From the NCBI GenBank assembly GCA_030770535.1, contig JASVEC010000179.1, forward strand, positions 1 through 35,642: a stretch of 35,642 nt of DNA, given 5' to 3'. The notes beneath the pieces are model-generated. The model ran no database searches. It saw only the letters and a list, made by a program, of their open reading frames with translations, and was not told where the DNA came from. This document shows, piece after piece, positions 22,237 to 31,064 of the stretch. The translations under genes were made by a program, and so were the position numbers. Position 1 is the stretch's first letter. Every line of letters starts with the position of its first letter. The stretch comes from Batkoa obscura. Taxonomy: Eukaryota > Entomophthoromycota > Entomophthoromycetes > Entomophthorales > Batkoaceae.

Positions 22237-23805
22237 ATGTTATATTTATTTTTATTTTTATTGCCAGTATTGACCTATGGTCTTTATAGCATTTTTTATG
22301 TACCAAAGCGTTACCAACACTTAAAAAGAACTTCATTCTTAAATTTTATAACTACCATATATAGCAAAGTATCGATAGTTGAAAGGTTTGAGAGTGTTTA
22401 TCGACCAAATTTAAACAAGCAAGGTTATTCACTTCTTTGGCAACCAAGAGCATGGAATCTAGTTGTAACCGAGTACAAGATAATTAAGGAGATCGTTTTA
22501 AACACTGACACATTTCATAAGAAACCAGAATCTCAACGCGATTATGGTCAATTAGGTTTTAAGCTTTTTGGAAAATCAAATATTGTCTCTTCAGATAAAG
22601 AAGAATGGAAACACCACCGTAAAGCTATTAATCCAGCGTTTAAAAAATCATGGAACAATGATATCTTTTCTCAAAGTGGGTATGAGCTTATTGATAAAAT
22701 TGAATCTAGAAACGGGGAGCCTACGGTTATGCACTCTATGTTTCAACAATTAACTTTAGATGTTTTAGGGCGTGGCTTATTTAGCTATGATTTTTTTGCC
22801 TTAAAAAATGGGGATAAAGATTTAAATTTGCTATATTACAAGGATGCCATGAAGGGGATATTTAACCCGATTTACTTTATTTTCCCTTTCTTAGATTTTA
22901 TAGCACCAAAAGTATTACGTTCACGTAAATTGACTCATGAAAAAAGTCAACATTTTAAAGAGTTCTTGGAAGGCATTATTGATGGTAAAAGAAGAGAAGT
23001 TGAATCTGGCGTAGTAAAAGACGATATTGTATCTTTAATGGTTCGTGATTCTATCGAAAATGAAGCAGATGGATTAACAAATGAAGAAATTTTCCACAAC
23101 TTAACTGTTTTCTTTATTGCTGGTCATGACACTACTGCCAACACCCTTACCTCTACCTTGTATTTTTTAGCCAAACACCAAGTAAGTAAATCTTATTGTA
23201 ATGGTTATAAATATTAATTTTTTAATAGGATATCCAAGATAAAGCCCGTCAAGAAGTTTTAGCTACTTTAGGAGATTCAAAAGAAGTCAAAGCCCCAACC
23301 AATGACCAACAGAAGGAACTAGACTATCTTACTTGTATTATTAAAGAAAGCATGCGTATATCTCCAACTGTGAATATGCTAAGAAGATTTGCTGCTAAAG
23401 ATGTGACTTTAAGTGATGGGACTCAAGTAAAAAAGGGCGATATGGCTAGTTTAATGGTATATTTCCATCATCGAAATCCTGAATATTTCCCAGAGCCTGA
23501 GAAATTTAACCCAGATAGATTTAAGGATCCTCATGGTACAGCATCAAATGTATGGATGCCTTTTGGTATGGGAACAAGGATATGTAAGCTTTAAATTTTT
23601 GTTATGTATTCAAATATTAAAATAGCTTTTAGGTGTTGGATTAAACTTTTCCTTAATTGAACAGAAAGTCATACTTTCAATGTTACTACAGAAATACATC
23701 ATTCGTCTAGGTCCTAATTGTAAACAATGGAGCAATCCTAAATATAACTCTACCGGGTTTTTACATGTGGAGAACGCTGATATATCATTTACTCCAAGAA
23801 TTTGA
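22237..23805 (+). CDS. cytochrome P450 monooxygenase
   Basis: A haem-thiolate monooxygenase, anchored to the endoplasmic reticulum by an N-terminal segment (MLYLFLFLLPVLTYGLYSIF). Three exons (22237-23181, 23229-23583, 23633-23805) encode 490 residues, normal for a microsomal P450. WKHHRKAINPAFKK is the C-helix region. AGHDTTA (residues 295-301) is the I-helix oxygen-activation motif. ESMR (355-358) is the K-helix ExxR, and FNPDRF the PERF-like block. FGMGTRICVG is the haem-binding loop with ligand Cys434, whose codon is split by the second intron. The sequence looks CYP4/CYP3-like in the loose sense (SSDKEEWKHHRK), but the family and substrate cannot be assigned. No biosynthetic neighbours are present, so xenobiotic or lipid hydroxylation is as likely as secondary metabolism. 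Confidence 0.95.
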
Positions 23806-24518
23806 TTTTTCTATTTTCGATTAAACAGCTTATAAGTTATCTTATGGTTTTAAAATAAATTGCTTTTTAAACCTAATGCACACACTAATCATTGGAAATG
23901 ATATATAGTTGTATTTTTAAATATTAGTCTCCATAGAGAGTAATTTATAGTCGTTTTAAAATGTTCAATAGCAAGCATAAGCTTGTTTGCGAATATTAGA
24001 GTATAAAAGCTATATATGAAATTATTTAGCTATACTGAATACTAACATTTCTTAAAAATGTTTATCCTTATTTTAGATTAGATCAGATTAGATTAGTTAT
24101 TAGCTTGTCTGAATAATGTGTAATTATCGCAATATGCAGACTCACTATCAGCATAAAAGTCACTATTTCCAGAATTACTATAGTTTAGTTAAAAGTATTT
24201 TAAAATAATGCTACTAATAAATTAAAAAATTTGTCAACTCAAACCTTTATAGTTTTAACAAAATAATGGAAATTGTGGAAGCTAACTTCATAATATAAGC
24301 TTTAAAAAATATATAATCATATGAATTTATGTCAATTTTTATAATCTTAGTTAAATTAGATAGTAATATTTATATAACAATTTAAAAATAAATAAACAAT
24401 GAAAAATATTGTTTTAGAATTGAAACTCGGTTGAATTTACTATAGGTTTTGTCAGGTTTGTTCCGAAGTTAGCTGCATTAAAATAAATATTTATAACCAA
24501 ATGGCATGATAACTAAAA
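23806..24518. other. intergenic, AT-rich
   Basis: A 0.7-kb spacer between the P450 gene and the tRNA. There is a small run of GATTAGA-like repeats at about 24076-24101. I see no gene and no MITE copy here. Confidence 0.5.
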
Positions 24519-24591
24519 GGGGAACTAGCTCAGATGGTAGAGCGCTCGCTTAGCATGCGAGAGGCACCGGGATCGATGCCCGGGTTCTCCA
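24519..24591 (+). tRNA. tRNA-Ala (anticodon AGC)
   Basis: A 73-nt intronless cloverleaf. Acceptor stem GGGGAAC pairs with GTTCTCC and includes the G3:U70 wobble that marks alanine tRNAs. The D-stem is GCTC/GAGC, the anticodon stem CTCGC/GCGAG with loop TTAGCAT (anticodon AGC), and the T-stem CCGGG/CCCGG. The discriminator is A. The T-loop is ATCGATG rather than TTCGANN, as in plant tRNA-Ala genes. A T-run about 18 nt downstream can terminate Pol III. Confidence 0.97.
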
Positions 24592-24795
24592 TAAAACCAT
24601 ACCTTTACCTTTTTATATAAAGGTTATAAAATAAACAATGATATTTAAATTGACTTCATTTTTTTATAAAATTTTGCTAAGAAATATTTATTATTAACTG
24701 CTTTATAACCAACAATTAAAGATTTGCTATCAATTGAATAAATCATTTTAATGCTATAATTATGTTTATGTTATTAATATATTATCAAGTTAGTA

Positions 24796-24899
24796 AATGG
24801 AAATGTATTTTTTGCTTCATCACTTTTTCCATTTTTAAACGCTATTTCAACAGAAAGAGTGTTAGTAAAATTCTTAAACAAAAAAATGTATTCCCAAAT
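24796..24899 (+). mobile_element. 105-bp MITE family, copy F
   Basis: Diverged ends (AATGGAAATGTATTTTTT and AATGTATTCCCAAAT) around the family interior GCTTCATCACTTTTTCCA and GTTAGTAAAATTCTTAAACA. It lies between the tRNA gene and LTR-like copy 2. Confidence 0.7.
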
Positions 24900-24941
24900 A
24901 ATTGTATAAAAAGGAATAGTTAGCTTTAAAACTATAACTAA

Positions 24942-25403
24942 TGTGAGATCGCTTTGTCAGTTCCATTATTGATTATAACATAACAATCACTTAACTTGTT
25001 ATGATCTCGAGTCCAGAGACAACCAATCCCATGCTCTTAGTTTGATTTGCAATGAGAATTTCTGTCATATGACTTCGGAGAATATTGTCTCCTCGTTTTG
25101 ATATCCATACTTGCTGGGGTATAAGAGAGACTCTAGAACATAGTAATTCGAGGCTTTTTAATTGAATTATTCCCTAATATCCCATACATTTAATAAAGCC
25201 ACTAAGTTTTCTTAATAGTATCTTATGTAGCTTTTACATTAGTATTGTCTATTCTATTTGTCTTATAGTCTGTAATATATTATGTGCTGTTCTTCATAGT
25301 TCAAGTCCATCTTAGTCACATAAACTAAGGCCTTTCAACTTGCAGCATAGTCAATCAGGCAATAGCTGTTTTTGACTTCAATCACTCAGTACCAGATCTC
25401 ACA
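24942..25403 (-). mobile_element. LTR-like repeat (probable solo LTR), copy 2
   Basis: A 462-bp inverted relative of 16491-16954, with ends TGTGAGATC and GATCTCACA that are perfect 9-bp inverted repeats. It is about 85% alike to copy 1 by eye, mostly with transition differences. No clear target duplication is seen at its borders, and no internal retrotransposon sequence adjoins. It reads as an old solo-LTR fossil, about 350 bp downstream of tRNA-Ala. Family unidentified. Confidence 0.6.
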
Positions 25404-25781
25404 AGCTATTAAGTATAACTATTAGAAAAAGACAATACCCTTTATAATTAGATGATAAATACTTTTATATCAAATTAAAGTAAAAAAAACTCTGAATTGA
25501 TTATGTTATATAAACCACAGTTAAATTAACTATAAAACTAGCTATATTCTTATAAATAAATTAGATAGTTATTATTATTATTACTATATTAATAATCATA
25601 AAGCTGATAAAGTGATATTGTATAATTTATAAAAATCTTAAATTTTAAAATTAGCTAATTAATATTTTTTATTTTATCTAATGCTTTAAAACTATCTTTC
25701 TATTATGAAAGATTTTTAGAATACTTATCAATTTATTATTATTATTATAATGTTTAGTAAAAAAGCTCAGGTCAATTCTTA

Positions 25782-25886
25782 AATGAGGATTTATTTTTTC
25801 ATTCAAGAATTTTACTAATAATTTTTTCGCTCAGATAGCACTTAATAAGAGAAAAAGTGATGAGGCCAAAAAAAAACACCTCCGAA
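25782..25886 (-). mobile_element. 105-bp MITE family, copy G
   Basis: A diverged copy: ATGAGGATTTATTTTTTC at the left, ACACCTCCGAAT at the right, interior AAGAATTTTACTAATAATTT and AAGTGATGAGGCCAAAAAA. Recognisable mainly by its interior. Confidence 0.7.
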
Positions 25887-26145
25887 TTATTTATTTTATA
25901 GATTTTTTTAAATATGTAGTATCAAAACTTCTGGAATTTAAAATAATTTTCTGCATCTGCTTGTATATTGGTTTTTTTTCATTATTAAAAAATTGTTTTC
26001 TTTTTAAATAACTTTTTTAGTTATATATTAAGCATGTATATTATATAAAGTTGTTTTTCTGCTACATTTTTAAACTTATTTAATAAATATTTGAAAAATA
26101 TTGATTTAGCTATCATTTTATCTTCCAAATCATTAAAACATGTAC

Positions 26146-26252
26146 TATGTGGGGATGTATTTTTGTATTTAACAATTTTACTAACAAATTTTCCGCTTAA
26201 ATAGCACTTAAAAGATAGAAGAAATAATGAAACCAAAAAAATACCCCCATAT
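26146..26252 (-). mobile_element. 105-bp MITE family, copy H
   Basis: TATGTGGGGATGTATTTTTG at the left and ATACCCCCATAT at the right. The interior TTTTACTAACAAATTTTCCG and AATAATGAAACCAAAAAAA match the family. A short minus-strand open frame over it is just the element. Confidence 0.78.
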
Positions 26253-26426
26253 ACTATTTAATAAATACTTATTATTTTTATTTTTATTATTAAATTTTGA
26301 TAAAATAGTTAGATTATTAAGTGAATATCATACAATAATTTTAGTTTATTCATTTCTAGTTATTTATATTTTAAACAGTAAGTTATAATACTAGTATTTT
26401 TTATTATTAATTGTTTTTAAATAATC

Positions 26427-26529
26427 ATATGAGAGTGTTTTTTTAGTTTCATCACTTTTTCCATTTTTTAAGCACTATGAACGAAAAGATTGTTAGTAAA
26501 ATTCTTAAACATAAAAATACATCACATAT
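26427..26529 (+). mobile_element. 105-bp MITE family, copy I
   Basis: CATATGAGAGTGTTTTTTTA at the left and ACATCACATAT at the right. The interior TTTCATCACTTTTTCCATTT and TTGTTAGTAAAATTCTTAAA match the family. Only about 50 bp from copy J, in the same orientation. Confidence 0.75.
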
Positions 26530-26576
26530 TGATTTTCATTTGTATTAAGTTTAAAACTTTCATATTTATTAAAAAG

Positions 26577-26683
26577 ATATGAAGATGTTTTTTTTGATTT
26601 TATCACTTTTCTGTTTTTTAAGCACTATTTGAACCGAAAAATTGTTAGTAAAATTCTTAAACACAAAAATACATCCCCATATA
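26577..26683 (+). mobile_element. 105-bp MITE family, copy J
   Basis: ATATGAAGATGTTTTTTTTG at the left, perfect right end ACATCCCCATAT. The interior TTAAGCACTATTTGAACCG and ATTGTTAGTAAAATTC match the family. Tandem with copy I. Confidence 0.78.
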
Positions 26684-26989
26684 CTTAATAGTCATTTTTT
26701 TTAGTTTAGCTAATTCTTAAGCACTAAAAATATTACTTATCTTTGGAAATATACTTTTAGTCTTATAATTTAATATAACTAAATAAAAAATAGCTTTAAT
26801 TAATAATTTAGATTTATGTTATTTTATTTACTTTTTATTAATTGACTACTTTTTAAAATATTAACAAAAGCTATTTATTAAAAATTAAGCCATTATTAAA
26901 AGATTTGTAAAATTGGATTTTCTACTATAGTTAATAGTTTGCTTGCTATTATTTTTGCTTAAAAAAAGTTATTCCTGGGAATACTTAAT

Positions 26990-27070
26990 AATATGTATTT
27001 TTGTTCAAGAACGCTATTTGAGTGGAAAAATTGTTAGTAAAATTCCTAAACACAAAAATACATCCCCATA
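26990..27070 (+). mobile_element. 105-bp MITE family, copy K (internally shortened)
   Basis: The left end (TATGTATTTTTGTTCAAGAA) looks like the other terminus of the family in inverted sense. It is fused directly to CGCTATTTGAGTGGAAAAAT and the normal right half ending ACATCCCCATAT. This foldback-like chimera is shorter than the other copies. Confidence 0.7.
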
Positions 27071-27082
27071 TTCTAAAAAAAT

Positions 27083-27162
27083 AAGGATTTTAGTAACAAT
27101 TTTTCCACCCGAATAGCGCTCTTAAAAGATGGAAAAGTGATGAAGCCAAAAACATCCCTATA
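27083..27162 (-). mobile_element. 105-bp MITE family, copy L (left end missing)
   Basis: TTTTAGTAACAATTTTTCCA, GAATAGCGCTCTTAAAAGAT and GTGATGAAGCCAAAAACATC are family interior and right end in inverted orientation. The outer left end is gone. About 12 bp separate it from copy K, facing it. Confidence 0.72.
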
Positions 27163-28051
27163 TGCAGTTTGAAAAGAACACCAATAAAATTTAAGATTTT
27201 TAAAATTAAGCATAAATAATTAGTTAACACAAAATTTAGCTAATTTTGAATCTAAGTTGAAAAAAATAGTTTTTAATACTTGAATTTTATTTTATTTTTA
27301 TAGGATTTCTAAAAACTACTCTATAATGGTGTTTGGGGGTTAAAATATCGAACTCTTTTGTTTGAAATCATGTAGTTGAGGATCGATAGAGTATTAGTCA
27401 AAATAAAACCAACCCAAATAGTTCGGTTTGTAATAGTACTTGTTAAATAATTGGGATATCTTGTTTAAAATGATATACAATTGTTTTAATATATTAAAAT
27501 AATACATAAAAATAAGCCAAATATGCCGCTTTTATAGTTTTTATATTATTAAAAATAAACAGTTTTTAAGTTGTCTGGGAGAGCTTTTCTATGTACAAAA
27601 TTTATTTAGCTTACTATAAAGATGCTTTTTAAGTCGTTTTGTTGATTTAACTCTTAAATATATCATAAGGAAGATTATTTAATACTTCTTTTTGTAATAA
27701 AAACAATTTCTATATTGGAGCTCATGAATATTAAAATAAAATAAAAATATATATTAAGTCCCATTTTATCTGCATAATAAATATTACTTTTAAACATAGC
27801 TTTTTAATTAATAATTTTAACTTTATTACATTTATAATTTTGAGAATATAGAAATTTAACTATTTACCCTCAGAGCAATGCTATTAAATTTATGCTATAT
27901 TGTAAGTTTTTCAATCAATATATATTCTTAAAAATAAAAAAGAGGTTGTATCATATTATTTAAAAATTTATTCAAGCCATGCATTATTTATAATGTTTAA
28001 AAAAAGGATAAAGGAAGAGGCGGTTAGTAAAAAGGGAAGCGGGAGCTTAAG

Positions 28052-28633
28052 CTAAAAATTAAAGGAGTAGGGTAAAGGGTTATAAACATTCATACTAATT
28101 TTAGGTTCAACAGGCCTTGGTGCGGTATAATCTGGATGCATACGGTAGTCCCAATAATTGTTTTGGTGAACATGATGACCGTGAATTGTTTTTTTATTAC
28201 TTGTGCCTTCCAATGGACCTGGTTGAAAATTTTTGGACTTTCTATTATTATGTGTGCGATAATGTTGCATCATATTGTCTTGACGTGAAAACTTGGCTTC
28301 ACAACTAGGTAATAAACATTTGTAATTTTTTTCACCAGTATGGATACGATCATGTCTTGCTAAATGACCAGAGGTTGTAAAGGTAGCATTACAATTCGTT
28401 CGCTTACAGATGTAGACTTTATTATTCTTTTTTTGAATGCCAGTTACTTTGGGCTCTATTTTCTTTTTGGCATTCGTTGGTGAGCTAGAACGATTGGTAT
28501 TGGTGCTACTGGAATAACCAGTATTACTTGTAGTTTCACGGTTATTTAGGGTTATGTTATCTTGTAAAAGATTTATTAAAGGGGGTAAATTATTAGAAAA
28601 GTCCATCATAATTATGGTTTGTTTGGTAAGCAA
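28052..28633 (-). CDS. Nrg1-like C2H2 zinc-finger transcription regulator
   Basis: A single-exon protein of 193 residues. Two adjacent C2H2 fingers occupy residues 76-98 and 106-128, each C-x4-C-x12-H-x3-H and joined by the classic TGEKNYK linker. The helix sequences TTSGHLARH and SRQDNMMQHYRTH are those of the fungal Nrg1/Nrg2 group, whose members bind CCCT-type sites and repress glucose-, alkaline- or hyphae-related genes in yeasts. The flanks are Ser/Asn-rich and basic (SPTNAKKKIEPK), and the short tail is Pro/His-rich. No Tup1-binding or activation motif is evident. Translation could start at Met1 or at Met9/Met10 (MMDFSNNLPPL). Targets cannot be inferred. A 2.4-kb gene-free region lies upstream. 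Confidence 0.85.
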   Translation of the reverse strand: MLTKQTIIMMDFSNNLPPLINLLQDNITLNNRETTSNTGYSSSTNTNRSSSPTNAKKKIEPKVTGIQKKNNKVYICKRTNCNATFTTSGHLARHDRIHTGEKNYKCLLPSCEAKFSRQDNMMQHYRTHNNRKSKNFQPGPLEGTSNKKTIHGHHVHQNNYWDYRMHPDYTAPRPVEPKISMNVYNPLPYSFNF

Positions 28634-31064
28634 ATAATGGTTGTAATAATAATTTTTATAAATTATTAAAATTCAATTAAATGTTCATGGTTCAAGGGAG
28701 TATATATATGTTTTCTAGTTACTAGTTCAATAAATGGTATTATTTATTAATGCAATCATTTGATTTTTATACTAAGGTTAAGATAGTTAGAATTATATGT
28801 AGTATTACCGAATAAAGAATGCAGGTAGTAAAATAGTTATAACTTATCAGCTGAACCTATGACCAAGTCACATTTCAGGGTCTTATGATTTGTAATGGAA
28901 GCCAGGAAATAACTTCCAATCAAATGCCTTATTTAGATTGACAATGTAATTTTATTGGTATCAATAACTCGGAAACCCTTAAATCTAATCCAAATTTGAT
29001 ATATAGCCTTATGATCTTGAAAGTTAAATTCAAATGATACTTCATCTCATATATTTATCTTTTGATTAGGCTTACTATATTTATATTAATGTATTAAAGC
29101 AATTAAGGTGCATTCTAGATACATTATCTTTAATAAACTTTGTAGATAGAACATTTAATTTTTATTGAGATAAAAAGAAGAAGAATAACAAAAATAATGC
29201 AAAATAAAGAAGATACTGAACAGTAAAACTACAAGAATGTTTTAAAGCATTTGGTTATAATAATTTTTGTATCTTAAATAAAACTTATTAATAAATGTCC
29301 AAACCCTGAAAAAGAGAAGTTAATCACTTTCGGAGCAATAAGGAGCATTTGAGAACAGGTAAATATCGCCTTAATGATTGCTGGTAATTTTATTAGCTTA
29401 AATAGAAAGTTTAGTAAATTTAGGCATTTTATTTGGTAAAATCACCTTCTTTTTTAACATTTTTATTCTTTTATTATCAGCTTTTATTGTCAGCTGAAAA
29501 TCAAACTTTTAAAGTTGTTAAACCTCCATTTTATGATTTAGCTATGGTTTTTAATTGATGCAACCTTTTTCCACTAAAAGCCTGTTTTTTTTAACAAAAA
29601 ACAGATTCTACACACACTTTGAAATGCTATAATACTTAAGTTTAAAGCTTTTCTACCATAGTGTACTAGTATATTACTTTATGAAATATACTAAATTTTA
29701 ATAATTACATTGAAAATAATTAATTACAACAGCGTTATTATATCTAATTTAATATAACAATTTAACTAATTTTTTAAAAAGCTGTAACATTTTAGGGATA
29801 ATATATTAAATTATCATCAATTTTTACTTATATAATCATTGGGTTGAAAATCTGCTTTATATTTTTGTTGCTATAAATTATAAATGTTTCATTAATTTCA
29901 TAATAAAGTTTTATACCTCGGTACTAAAAACAAACGCAATAGCATTACCAGAACTTAAAAGGATAGCAATTAGCTAATCCCTTCAATTTTTATTTAGAAT
30001 TAATCTTAGTTACCAGTTTTACATACCTCAATAAACTCGTTTCTCGTTTTATTACAATTTAAATAAGGAAAGTTGAACTGTAGTTTCTTTATTTACTTTA
30101 TTACTGTTTATCTAAAAATTAGAAGCCTATATTTCTTATAACTCGGATTTTGAATGTACTGAGAAAAATAACTGTTCTAGTATATATATTATTTATTATG
30201 ATCAATTGTAGATTTTTAAACTATTATTACAATTATGGACCTATACTATAAACCATATCACCCTAAACCATATTGATTTTTACATGTCAGTCTTTGAAAA
30301 ATAGGTAAGGCATAAAGATATAAAATCATATAAACTTCGAAAATAAATCATTGAAAATAATACTCCCATGCAATAAAACCGAGGGAATATAACCTATTTT
30401 TAAACACAGCTTTTCATTTAAAGGTATTTAAAAGTATTTAAAAATAGTGGTATTGACTGCACAAATAAGAATATAGCTATAGAAAGATCAAATATTGCCA
30501 CTTAAATTCAAAAAGTAGCTTTTATGAAAATCAAATAAGATTAGGTGTTTTGATATATGAATTTTAATACTCATATCAAATTTTTTAAAGTATGAATGCC
30601 TTTCATAGATATTCATGGTTTTTTTAGTTGAAAGAATAATTAGGTTATTGGATGCAATAGCAAATTTTTTGTGTACATAAATAAAGTTAAACAAAAACAT
30701 TTTAACCCTTTAGGTACAAGATATCTCAAAAAAATTTGATTTGAATCATGACTTTTAATCGATTTTGTCAATTGAATCAGTTTTAAAGCTCAATATACCC
30801 AAAGGGTTAATTAGATTTAATCCGTGCGGGTAATGGTTGTCTACAGTGCTCAAACAGTTGAACATTGTAATCTAAATGTTCATTATTAATTATATGTATA
30901 AAATTATGGTCATTTATGAAAGGCTTATACAATAAATCATTTCAATCTACTAAAATACGAAGCTAGTACATAAAACAAGCCAATTAAAAGCATTCAAATT
31001 GAGATCAAATCGTATTCAAAAGCTATTAAATCAGCAATAAAATTATTTGTTTCCTCAATTATAA
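28634..31064. promoter_or_regulatory. 2.4-kb gene-free spacer between two divergent putative regulators
   Basis: This lies upstream of both the Nrg1-like gene (minus) and the AT-hook gene (plus). No gene, tRNA or 105-bp MITE is visible. A 70-codon minus-strand frame at 30488-30700 lacks any domain and is not called. The piggyBac-type MITE at 30706-30806 is the only element recognised. A long regulatory region is plausible from position only. Confidence 0.4.
30706..30806. mobile_element. piggyBac-type MITE with TTAA target duplication
   Basis: A 101-bp element bounded by CCCTTTAGGTA and TACCCAAAGGG (imperfect terminal inverted repeats), with TTAA directly outside each end (30702-30705 and 30807-30810). 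TTAA duplication with CCC...GGG termini is the hallmark of piggyBac-superfamily elements. Inner parts (TTTGATTTGAATC against TTGAATCAG) are also loosely symmetrical. There is no coding capacity, so it would need a transposase supplied in trans. Confidence 0.7.

Larger units (their letters stand above)
25404..28051. other. 2.6-kb intergenic region with six MITE copies
   Basis: No gene seen. Copies G-L of the MITE family occupy much of 25.8-27.2 kb. From 27163 to 28051 I recognise nothing: AT-rich DNA with no repeat or open frame of note. Confidence 0.5.

Noticed and set aside
22115-22336. 73-codon minus-strand frame across the P450 start
   Set aside because: Antisense to the membrane anchor of the P450 and its upstream region.
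24942-25403. A complete retrotransposon around LTR-like copy 2
   Set aside because: No second direct copy, primer-binding site or polymerase-like frame lies on either side. Only the terminal-type repeat is present.
26021-26236. 71-codon minus-strand frame
   Set aside because: Much of it is MITE copy H read in one frame.
24796-27162. CRISPR-like repeat array
   Set aside because: The repeats are about 105 bp, irregularly spaced, in both orientations, with inverted termini and TA flanks. They are transposons in a eukaryotic genome.
28117-28308. 63-codon plus-strand frame
   Set aside because: Antisense to the Nrg1-like zinc-finger gene.
30488-30700. 70-codon minus-strand frame
   Set aside because: Low complexity and no domain; it is the kind of open stretch expected by chance.
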